Below, piece by piece: positions 55,409 through 64,000 of a stretch of DNA of 64,000 nucleotides. Below the pieces are notes generated by a model, which saw nothing but the letters and a program-made list of their open reading frames with translations, ran no database searches and was not told the DNA's origin. Within the stretch, counting starts at the first letter, position 1. Every line of letters begins with the position of its first letter. The position numbers were made by a program, and so were the translations under genes. Source of the stretch: Macrolepiota albuminosa (taxonomy: Eukaryota; Basidiomycota; Agaricomycetes; Agaricales; Agaricaceae); contig JAMWFC010000036.1 in NCBI GenBank assembly GCA_027475525.1, positions 124,001 through 188,000 of the forward strand, in the 5' to 3' direction.

Positions 55409-55993
55409 GCCGAGGGAAGGCCGGTCCTGGCGCGACGTCGAGGCAGGAGGACGGGAGGGAGACGGTCCGGGCTGCCCCGGGGCCGACTGCAGGGGTGAGG
55501 AGGGTCCGGCCGCAGGAGGAGGGGTGGACTCGGGAAGGGTGGAAGGCCTGGCCACAGAGGATTGCGTGGCCGGAGCTGGGAGAGGCATCCTAGCTCCTGT
55601 AACAAGGGTAAGGCACGGTGAACCCGGGAATAGAAGCAAACACTCATGAATGAGTTCCTCGACACACCTCTGGTCCCGCTGCTGATCATACTCGTCCGAT
55701 GCCTATCATACTCCTGCCAAGACACCAGGGATTCATTCCCGGCCGGAGGAGGAGTGGGGGATCGAAGAGGCGTGGTGTGGCGCGACATGTCGAATAAGGG
55801 CCAAGCTCAAAAAATTTTTTTCTTTTAACAGGCCCAGCTGATGGCATCACACCGACGGCCCCAGCCTCAGATCCTACGGGGAAGCCACACAGCCACCGCC
55901 GCTTTGGGGGATCCTGAGGACGCCCTGCGCCAACTTCGACTTCGATTCCCATGCAGCACACAGCCACCGCCGCCTCGCAGGGGCTCGGCACCT

Positions 55994-56006
55994 AAAGGAG
56001 GGGTGA
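55994..56006 (+). promoter_or_regulatory. Polypurine tract of element A
   Basis: AAAGGAGGGGTGA directly precedes the 3' LTR. Confidence 0.85.
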
Positions 56007-56813
56007 TGTCACGACCCACACCGGCGACACCCCGCCCTCATTGCCCAGCCAACCGACCCACACCCGATGTCACAACCCACACTGGCGACACTCCGCCCTC
56101 GTTGCCCAGCCAACCAACCCACACCCGCACCCGCCCACAAGCTCCAGCCCCCACCTCTCGAGATGACCAAACCCCGATGGACTACGGACGCCAAACCTCC
56201 CCTAACAGACCCCGGCCGCCATCGGACATCCAAACCGCCCCCCATCAACCAGCCCCCGACGGGCCCCGAACCAGTCCCCCCAGCGCCATACCCGTACCTG
56301 GACAATACAATGCACAAGACTCATATCCGGGCAATTCAGCGCACAGGACCGACCACGTGGGACCCAACCTGGAGCTCATCCAGATGCACCGGACCTTAAC
56401 CGATGCAGGTATATAGTGGGTAGTCAGCAATCCGTTAGAGTAGTCTTGATATTGCCGTAAACTCATCTCTATAACTCTCTATCTATTTCATACTTATCTC
56501 AATCTATTTTTCTTCTCCTCTCAAGTCTCCCGGCACTCTAAAAGTCTCACTTCAACTCTAACTCAGTCTCCCAGTCTTAGTCCCTTTCTCCTTCTACCCT
56601 TTCTCTCCTCCACCTTAACAAGGCTCCGCCTTCTCCTGCCACGTATTCCGGACTTAGCCCGGGATCCTGCCTCCCCTCCCCTACGAACTCCGGCGCTCTG
56701 CCCGCAGCCCCAGAACTCATCCTCCGTTACCCGGAGACTCTCCATAGACTTTGAGTCCGCCTAGTAAGGACCCACCTGCCCCCGGAGGCCCCCGTCATCA
56801 GCGGAACCTGACA
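56007..56813 (+). repeat. 3' LTR of element A, with 61-bp duplicated start
   Basis: The first 61 bp (56007-56067) are repeated with several mismatches at 56068-56128, so the LTR appears to start twice with TGTCAC. The 5' LTR of A has a single copy. The remainder matches 35147-35910, including TATATAG at 56410 and AGTCTTGATATT at 56442. Confidence 0.93.
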
Positions 56814-59290
56814 GTTAGTCTTTACTTCAAGGGCCTTATACAGGGAAGTCCAAAACTTGGATACGAAGAGAGGGCCACGGTCGGAGACGATGTCGTCCGG
56901 GAGACCATGTTTGGCAAAGACATGCTCGAGGAACAGCCAGGCAAAGTCCGGGGCGGTATCCGTGGTGTGGCAGGGTAGGAAGATGCTCTGTTTGGTTAGC
57001 CTGCACACAACGACGAGAATGGCATCGAACCCTTCAGATTCCGGGAGCTCGACAATGTGGTCCAGAGATATGGAGGACCAGGGGCGTCATCCGACCGGCA
57101 GGGGTTTCAGGAGTCCATACGGTCGGTGTTGGGAGACCTTGGCCCGGAGGCAGGGCTTGCATGATTGAATGTAACGGGTCACGTCCTTCTTCAACCCTGG
57201 CCAAAAGTAAGTCCGGGAGATAAGCTGGAGGGTCTTACATATTCCAGGATGTCCCTGGAGCTTGTGGTCGTGGTGTTGACGGAGGACGTCGTAGCAAAGT
57301 TGGGCGTGATCTGGGACGTAGATGCGGCCGTCCCGGAGGAGGAGTTTTTCGTCGGGGGACAGGGAGAAGGCGGGGTCCTGGTCGGTGAAGTACTTGTCTC
57401 GGAGGGTGCGGCGGATCTGACTCAGGGTCCCTTCCTCGTTTAAGATCAGTAAGGCATTCAAATGTTTGGGAGGGATCACCACACAATGATTGAACACATT
57501 GCGTTCCGCCTCAAATGACTTCTTGGGGTAGACGTCCGGTCAACGGGTGAGGGCATTGGGCTTAGTGCCAAGTTGTCCCGGGCGGTACTGGATTGTGAAG
57601 TCATACTCTAAGAGGATCTCGGACCATCGGGCCTGTTGTCGACTAAGTTGCTTGGTTGTGGTGAAGTACTGCAGGTTATTGTGATCCGAATAGACCTGGA
57701 TCCAGTGCCGGGCTCCCTCAAGGTAGGCCTGCCATTGCTTGAAGGCTTCGACGATGGCGAGGAGTTCCTTGTTGTAAATGTCGTAGTTGAGCTCGGCGTT
57801 GATCATGGACCGGGTGTAGAAGGCGACTGGCCAGGGTTCCCCACCGTCAGATTCCATCTGTGAGAGAATCCCAGCGATGGCGTAGTCGGAGGCGTCACAT
57901 TCTAGGATGATCGGGAGGGCCGGGTCGTAGTGCTGGAGTACAGGGGCGACTGTGAAAGCCTCCTTGAGCAGGTTAAAGACGCTCTGGCACTTACTGTCCC
58001 AGTTCCAGGCGATGTCCTTGCGCGTGAGCCGGTTGAGGGGTTTCGTGATCCTGGAGTAGTTGTCTATAAACCTCCGGTAGAAGTTAGCAAAACCCAGGAA
58101 GGACTGTACTTCCTTCACGTTCCAGGGCTGCGGACAGTTGACAATGGCCTCGACCTTGTGGGGATCCATGCGGACGCCGTTCGGGGATACAATGACGCCA
58201 AGATACTCGACCTCTTCCATGTGGAACGAACACTTCTTGGGCTTGGCATGGAGATTGTGCTCCCGGAGGCGTTCAAGGACTTGCCGGACATGCTCCTGGT
58301 GGTCCTTCTTCGAGTCGGAGTAGATGAGGATGTCGTCCAGGTAGACTATCACGAAGACGTCGCTCATGTCGTGGAAGATGTTGTTCATGAAGTATTGGAA
58401 CGTGGCGGGGGAGTTAGTCATTCCAAAAGGCATCACAAGGTACTCAAACAGACCATACCGCGTGTTGGGCATCAGGTCGCTCCCTAGGGCCTGGAGGTGC
58501 ACGGCGGTTGAGGTGTGGTCTTTGGGTCCCGGGAAGGTCATGGTGAGCGTCCTCCAGTCGATGTTGGGGTTTGTGTCACGCAGCCAAGGTAGTCCCAGCA
58601 CCATCGGGGTCGATTCTTGAAGTCATGTGACCAGGAAGTCGGAGGTGAACTTGTAGTCGTTATCCAGGGTCACGTGCCCCGAATGGGACCTTTGGATGGG
58701 GCCGGAGGAGGAGGGGGTGCCGTTGAGGCGTTGAAGGTGGAGGGGCTGGTCGAGGGAGTCGTGGGAGAGGTTAAGGACGTCGCTGATGAACACTCCGGTG
58801 GCTCCGCTGTCGATGAGGGCCGATATCAGTCCCAGGGTGCTGTCCAGCCTGGCATTGATGACGAAGGATCAGGGTGAGCGAGACTGGAGCCCAGGGGGTG
58901 GTGGGGGCCCGTCCTTCGGGGTAGGGTTCGGAGGTTGGAGGATGTCGAAGGGGAGCTGCTGGTCGTTGGGCGTCAGGTCCCGGGTCAGGCAAAGAGTAAG
59001 ATGTCGCCAATCGATACGGGGGTTGGTGTCTCAGAGCCACGGAAGCCCTAGGACCAGGGGTGTGGAGGGGTGGAGTTTGGTTATCAACATCCGAAGGGTG
59101 TGAGTCTGTCTGTTGGCAAAAGTAACAGGCATACACACGAAGTGGGTGATGTCCCCCGCCATAGAGGCGTCTCCATCAAAGAGGCAGAGTCGTACCGGGA
59201 CCAGGAGTTGTTGAGCGGGTTCTGGGGCTAAGGTAGACAATGCTTCGTCTATGAAGTTGTCTGTGGCGCCACTGTCGATGAGGGTGTTGA
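56814..59290 (-). pseudogene. Element C pol, 5' part (retropepsins, RT, RNase H, integrase N-half)
   Basis: On the minus strand: retropepsin 1 (TLIDSGATDNF at about 59276, closing VLGLPWL), retropepsin 2 (LIDSGATG at about 58811, closing VLGLPWLRDTNPNIDW), RT (YGLFEYLVMPFGMTNSPATF, VYLDDILIYSDS near 58340), RNase H (LECDASDYAIAGILSQ near 57890), the integrase zinc-binding part (HHDHKLQGHPG...CKPCLRA near 57270-57140) and the core start (HIVELPESEG, DIVSDRGPLFVSKFW). The segment present in A between retropepsin 2 and YGLFEY, including the first RT palm motif, is missing here (about 800 bp deleted near 58480). The frame then meets the A insertion site after ...KTN. Confidence 0.92.
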
Positions 59291-59539
59291 GGGGGGTTCC
59301 GGAGGGGGTGAGGCGGGTATTGAGGAGGAGGAAGTGCGAGGAGTGGGAGGGTAGGTAAGCCGTGAGGGTGTCCTGTACAAGGGTTGTGAAGCGAAGATGG
59401 GAAACCGGGGCGGAGAAGACGTCGGGGTTGATTCTGCAATTTAGGGCGTCTTCTGGGTCTAAATCGCCGGGTCGTTTTCCGAATACTCGTAGGTGGCATC
59501 CTCTCCTTTGAAGGTCCAGGTGGCGCGTCCCATAACCTG

Positions 59540-62110
59540 TCATTGGGGGCACTCAGAGATGAAATGGTCTTTCTCACCGCAGAGTATGCACACGCCTTCC
59601 CTCCTTCGTCGTTCCTGCACATCCTTCGGAACTTCGATCCAGGGTCGTCCCTTCTTTTGAAGCCGGTTGGCCTGGAGGGCCTCCTCATCCCGTTCGTCGG
59701 CAAAGTCGAGATTTTTGGGGTCTTCCGGGGGTTCCTCAGGACTTGGCACGTCGCCCGGGTCGTGGGCGGCCACGGCGGCGTTGAGCTGGGCCTGGGGCGG
59801 GCGCCGCTGCCAGGGTTAGCATTGGGCGGGCCACGACTCACCGGGGGTCAGCCGCCAGGGAACGTGGGGGGACCGGGGTTGGGGGCCTTGCCGGAGGGCC
59901 AAGGGGGTCGGGAACTCGAATATTCGCTGCGGTCTTCCCAGTAGCGTTGGTCAATCTGCATGACGAGGGCCTTGTATCTGTCGTAGGAGGGTTGTTTCGG
60001 GCCAGTCGGAGGACGTCCTTGATGCGTTGTGGCAGGGCGCAGCAGAGGGCGTACTGGAGGGCGCTGTAGTTCCAACCTGTTTCGTAAGCTTCCTTCTCAA
60101 AACGTACAATGAAGGTCGTGAAACGTTCTTTGGAGCGCATCCGGAGGTTGAAGAGGTTGTCCTCGGCCTCGGCCATGGTGTCGTAGATCCCGAACTTCCC
60201 GGAGAACTCATCGACAAAGGCTTGCCAGCGAGCGAGTGCTGGGTTGTTGGGGTCGAACTGGATGAGGGCCATGTAGTGGTCGAAGGCGATCCCCTGGAGG
60301 TACGATGCAGCAAAGGCCACCCAGGAGCTGTCAACCTGAAACGTGAGTGGCTTTGCCTGAAATGTATTGAGACACTGAGTGAGGAAGATACGCCATTTTT
60401 GGGGGTCCCAGCCCGTGAATGCGTCAGGCTTTTGAATGTCCAGTTGTCCTTCGCAGGTGAGGGCATCGCGAGCGTCATCCGGTCTGGCAGCATTGCGGGG
60501 AGGGGGGCCAGCATTGTAATAGTAGTAGTAATGATTACCCCCCCCTCCTTGAGGAGGAAAAGCACCAAGGGCGGGACCCCACCTGCTGGGAGGACCTCCT
60601 CCGGGTGGCTCACCTGGGGGCCCACGCCCGGGAGGCCCGTTGTCCCAGGGGGGTTCATTTCTGCCAGGAGGAGGCCCGGGTCTCCATGCAGGGGGTGGCA
60701 GAGGTGGGGGGCCTGGGGGTTGTCCTCGAGGTTCGGCTGGGGGTGGCGGAGGCGGTTGGGGAGGGTTCGGTGGTGTTGGGTCGATCAGAGGAGGGCTGGG
60801 TGCTGGGTTGGGTGCTGGGTTGTGCGGGGGTCGTTTAGCCTGGGAGGGTTGTGCTTGCATCGGGGGTCGCAGGGGGTTCCGTAGATTGAAGTGGAGTGGT
60901 GGGTCGCAACGGAAGCTGGGTTCTGGAGAGACCGGGGTGGTGGCGGTGCCGGGGCAGGTGCGGGCGTGGGGCATTGTCTGTTGTTGCCACGCGTGAGCTT
61001 GTCGATGTAGCATAGCGTGTCGTCCGTACTAGGGGTGTCCATCCAGGCTCTACTGGAGTTTGCCGGGGGCGGAGGTTGGGCGTTGTCCATTTGCGGGAGG
61101 GGTTCCAGGGGTCTTTGGGGCTGTCCCCACGTCTTGAAGGTACTAGGAACGGAGTTAGCCCTGCAGCAAGTTGACAAGCCTACCGTGCGGGCAGCAGGTT
61201 GATTGAAGAGGCTTCCAGTTGGGTTGAGGGACCGCAATATGGCTGAGGCGTTTTGTTGTTCTTTTCGTTGTCGTTGTTCCGGAGTAGGGGCTGCCGGGGC
61301 CGGTTCCGGGGGTTCCCGTCGAATGTGAATCGAGCGACCTGGGTCCACAGGGTTGTTGAGGGGTCGAGGGGAGGGGGATGTATGGACTTTGTCGAGCAGC
61401 TGCTGCAATTCTTCTCGGAGGATCGTATTGCGCCTATACTTTACCATAGTTTGCTCCGGGAGTTCTCCTCATGTGAGGCAATTCCCGAACTCGACCAAGC
61501 AGTTAGCCCAATCCTCCGGAGTGCCTTTGAAGTCGTCGTGTCTGAATTCCGTGAGCAGCGCCCTTGTCCATTGCGCGAAGTCCTCCGGCGAGATCCTGAG
61601 TGAGCGGAGTACTTTGTCTCGTTGCTGTTCATACTCCTCAATGCGTCGTTGTCCCATTGGTGAGGGAGGGGTTCAAGCGGGTGGGGCGGCGGCTGGGTAG
61701 TGTTGAGGGGGGTAGTCGGGGTAGAGGGGTCCTTGGGGTTCTCATGGTTGGGGAACGGGGCGCTGGTAACCATAGTAGGGGGTAGGTGCAAAGGGGCCCT
61801 CGCTGGGGGGAATCGGGCGAGGTCCACTGGGTACTGGTGGGGTCTCTGGCAGGCCCCCAGGAATGCTCCGGTACGAGGGGACTTCCACGGGTCGTGCCAT
61901 GGCTAGGTTGGGCGGAGGGGCCCAGCTGGCTCCCAGATCATAGAGGGATGGGTCGGGGGCCCAGTGACGGTGGAGATACTGAGGTTCGTACGGGAGAGGT
62001 GGATAGGCGGGGCAGGGGGTCTGTGTGGAATAATGATCAGGTACCGGGCATCCATAGGGGTTGGTCTGGTAGCCCGTGGGGTAGTAGGAGTGAGTATACA
62101 TAGCCATCAA
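59540..62110 (-). pseudogene. Element C gag with zinc knuckle
   Basis: Starts MMAMYTHSYYPTGYQTNPYG at 62110, homologous to the A gag. Frame changes near 61750, 61440 and 60900 split it. The gag domain is well kept at 60500-59950 (DIQKPDAFTGWDPQKWRIFL, SYLQGIAFDHYMAL, ERFTTFIVRFEKEAYETGW). A separate segment at 59773-59540 encodes the knuckle CILCGEKDHFISEC. The N-terminal half is Pro-rich and repetitive as in A. Confidence 0.88.
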
Positions 62111-62258
62111 GAACGGTGTAAGGAGGGAGTCTTGATATTATGTCAGGTTCTGCTGAGTCGGGGGCTTTCTGGGAAAGCAATCATCAAGAACGGTGTAAGG
62201 AGGGAGTCTTGATATTATGTCAGGTTCTGCTGAGTCGGGGGCTTTCTGGGAAAGCAAT
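62105..62258. repeat. 77-bp direct tandem duplication at the 5' LTR edge of element C
   Basis: Bases 62105-62181 are repeated exactly at 62182-62258 (L = 77). The unit spans the boundary between internal region and 5' LTR, so it duplicates the primer site and the LTR end. It is most likely an assembly join. Confidence 0.95.
62128..62139 (-). other. Self-primer binding site of element C
   Basis: On the minus strand AATATCAAGACT follows the 5' LTR after one base and is complementary to AGTCTTGATATT in the same LTR (62585-62574). The layout is identical to that in element A. Confidence 0.7.
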
Positions 62259-62954
62259 GCCCTTACAATGCGGACTTGACCTACAGATACTCAGATGTCT
62301 GGAACTCCGGGGTTGAGACTCCGGGGTTCAAGACGGGGACAAGGATAATCCTGGGAGAGGGGACTAGATCCGGGGGTTTTGGGTTGAGAGTAGCTGATGG
62401 TTGGAAGGGGGCCGAGTCGTGAACCGGAGGTTCTAAGGCAAGACCAAGTTAGTGAATTAAGAGTCGTGAAGTGCGTACCAAAACTTAGAGCACACGAATA
62501 TTCAGGCGTGCCAGTCGAAGCATACCAATCAGGGCGTACCAGTCAAGCAAGAGGGCACGCAATAACCAAAGTGAATATCAAGACTAGCGAGTACAACGGA
62601 GAACTATGCTATACGTACTACGGGGCCAGGTCTTGGGGTTCCAGGGTGTCTGGGATGGGTTCCAGGGGTCATTGAGTAGCGGGCAGGGACTGTATACCGG
62701 GATTGCGCATGTGGGGATGCACGATCAATTGGCGCGGAGGGAGTTGTGATGCGTGATGGCTGGGGGCAAATCACGTAATCCAATCGTTGCTGGCAGTTGA
62801 TCCCAGGGTCCATGATGCAGGGGTCCCGGGGGTTTGGCTGATGGCGGCGTTGGCAGCTGTGGGGGCGGGGTGCGTTGTGGGGTTGACGAAAGAGGTTCCC
62901 GGATGGGGCTCCGGGGATGTCCCGGGGAGGTTCCGGGGGGGAGGGGTCATGACA
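62141..62954 (-). repeat. 5' LTR of element C
   Basis: 814 bp including part of a 77-bp duplication. Ends TGTCATGACCCC and CCTGACA on the minus strand. Flanked on the right by TSD CAAAG at 62955-62959. Confidence 0.93.
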
Positions 62955-63988
62955 CAAAGGAGGCAAAGAATTGTCGTCCATCTGCTCTTCCATGGGAATG
63001 AACAAAGGCGGCAAATTGTCATCTGCCATCTCCTCTGCCGCAGGAATGAACAAAGAGGCAAAGAATCGTCATCCATCTGCTCTTCCACAGGAGAGATACC
63101 CTCTAAGTCAGGGTCACTAATGGATGGATTAGAGATATCCACCTGGTCGTCGTCAGTTTCCCCCAGCTCCATGAATGTCCAGCGGATATGAGCTGCTGGA
63201 GCGGAAGGAAGTTGGGATGCTGGTTGAATCACCATGCGAGAGGGTTCCATTGTAGGGCCATACACCAGTCCAGGTTTACTCTGACTGTAGAGGTGGTGGA
63301 ATGGATGTTGTGGGTTCAAGGGTTTGATATGCATCAAGGATGGCCATTGGGGAGAGTCGACATCGGGGAGAGTAGTAAGATGGGCCATGGAGAGGCAGTC
63401 TTGAGGGTCAGGCTGCTCACCATCAATACTGTTGGTATGGGACTCGATGCCTGTCAATTGGCCTGTCCGAGCAGGATCCACGGACCTTGCAACGGAACTA
63501 ACAACGGAAGCAGCAACAGACTTGCTGCCAGCAAACAGATGGATTATATTGTTGGCCGTTGGAACATGTTCCGTCCTATCGAGCGACCGCCACTTGTCTA
63601 GGGGTCGAAGCGTCCGCTGGTGGCCCCTGGTGGATCCGCTACCTGCAAACACATGAAGCAAATTGTCTGGTGGTGGGACGGACACCAATCCATCAGCAGA
63701 TGGCAATGTCATGGGCAGCCGGCGGTTGCATGCCAAGAAGCTTTCAACAGAGTGGAAGCCTTGCTGATGTACGAGAAGGCAATGCTCCAGTGTTTCATTG
63801 CTTAAGACCTGAACATCCTCTCGGCCAATGTGGTTCCACCAATCACAGCCATACAGATTCCTGATAAGACCTTGATGGCCGTCAACAAACTCCAGGATCT
63901 CTGTGGGCAAAGTTTGCTGATTTTGAAGGGGGAAAAATCGGCTCATGCTTTTGATAATGTCTGGGACATTGCAGACCACATTATTCAA
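62955..63988 (-). pseudogene. 5' part of a repetitive unknown gene split by element C
   Basis: Open from the window edge (first Met at 63988) to about 63050. It encodes an F-box-like or helical start (LPTEILEFVDGHQGLIRNLY), two copies of a DNLLHVFAGS/NIIHLFAGS motif, a Pro/Ser-rich middle, and an acidic segment (GETDDDQVDISNPSISDPD). It then enters the LFIPxEEQMDDNSLPP repeats that continue at 31193. A one-base deletion in the first repeat (near 63055) shifts the frame before the element C insertion. The start may lie beyond the window. The family is not recognised. Confidence 0.55.
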
Positions 63989-64000
63989 TGATGCTGCCCC

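Larger units (their letters stand above)
35147..56813 (+). mobile_element. Ty3/Gypsy element A (hosts nested B), TSD GTTAG
   Basis: Middle element of the nest. Its LTRs (35147-35910 and 56007-56813) are bounded by a perfect 5-bp duplication GTTAG at 35142-35146 and 56814-56818. It inserted into the integrase gene of element C. Internal order on the + strand is gag (split by element B), zinc knuckle, two retropepsins, RT, RNase H, integrase, chromodomain, antisense gene, PPT. It is dead: at least five in-frame stops, one frameshift near 51505, and the RT active site reads YLEN instead of YLDD. Without B its length is about 10.1 kb. Confidence 0.96.
31194..62954 (-). mobile_element. Ty3/Gypsy element C (hosts nested A and B), TSD CAAAG
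   Basis: Outer element of the nest. Its LTRs are 62141-62954 (5') and 31194-32046 (3'), flanked by a perfect 5-bp duplication CAAAG at 31189-31193 and 62955-62959. Internal order on the minus strand is gag, zinc knuckle, two retropepsins, RT, RNase H, integrase (split by element A), chromodomain, antisense gene, PPT, 3' LTR. Removing element A restores the integrase reading frame across the A target site. C cannot move by itself: a deletion removes the first part of RT (near 58480) and several stops occur. Its own sequence is about 10.1 kb. Confidence 0.94.

Noticed and set aside
56814..58604. Pol fragments right of element A as a separate fourth element
   Set aside because: Target-site matching shows the integrase continues in frame at 35146, so these are the two halves of element C.
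534..62258. The 77-bp duplications as a biological satellite or programmed repeat
   Set aside because: The nine units share no sequence, only their period. A real repeat family would share sequence, whereas a k-mer overlap shares only length.

Overview
The window looks like part of a mushroom-forming basidiomycete (Agaricomycete) genome. Host genes carry many short introns of about 45-60 bp. The recognisable families (DUF6534 seven-helix proteins, DUF6699, fasciclin/GPI proteins, GH30 glucanase) are typical of that group, and more than half of the sequence is transposon-derived.

Host region, about 5.8-23.4 kb. Six genes can be modelled from the sequence: a DUF6534 membrane protein (+), the N-alpha-acetyltransferase catalytic subunit NAA10/ARD1 (-), ornithine decarboxylase (+), a 16-exon secreted GH30 beta-1,6-glucanase (+), a DUF6699 gene (-), a Dal5-type MFS transporter (+) and a GPI-anchored FAS1 protein (-, modelled with five exons). 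There is also one intron-containing tRNA-Asp(GTC) (-) and a 151-bp TA-flanked MITE. They do not form a functional cluster and look like ordinary dispersed genes.

Left edge (1-5.8 kb): a broken LINE-type gag-like ORF, a solo LTR with 5-bp target site duplication (TSD), and degenerate non-coding sequence. Region 24-31 kb: a decayed chromovirus fragment split by a solo LTR, tRNA-like/SINE-like repeats, a 138-bp foldback, and a second copy of the first solo LTR in the opposite orientation.

Region 31.2-63 kb is a three-level nest of Ty3/Gypsy retrotransposons, each level defined by a perfect 5-bp TSD. Element C (-, 31194-62954, TSD CAAAG) sits in a repetitive host or transposon ORF. Element A (+, 35147-56813, TSD GTTAG on the + strand) sits in the integrase gene of C. 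Element B (-, 36699-48223, TSD CCATC) sits in the gag of A. B appears young: its 176-bp LTRs read as identical, gag and pol are open, and they are separated by one TGA in the readthrough context TGA-CTA. B also has a long sense ORF after pol. A and C are related decayed families. Both show a Tf1-like self-primer (the 12 nt at the predicted transcript start are complementary to the 12 nt next to the 5' LTR), two tandem retropepsin domains, and a spliced ANTISENSE gene between pol and the 3' LTR that encodes a Cys-cluster plus Glu/Arg-rich protein. The antisense gene keeps its intron position in both families and is the most unusual biology I see.

A caution on assembly: nine places carry head-to-tail duplications with a period of exactly 77 bp (534, 5514, 7711, 28197, 30619, 31475, 36216, 38932, 62105). 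A constant period in unrelated sequence points to untrimmed k=77 de Bruijn contig overlaps, not biology. Those junctions, and the reading frames crossing them, should not be trusted.
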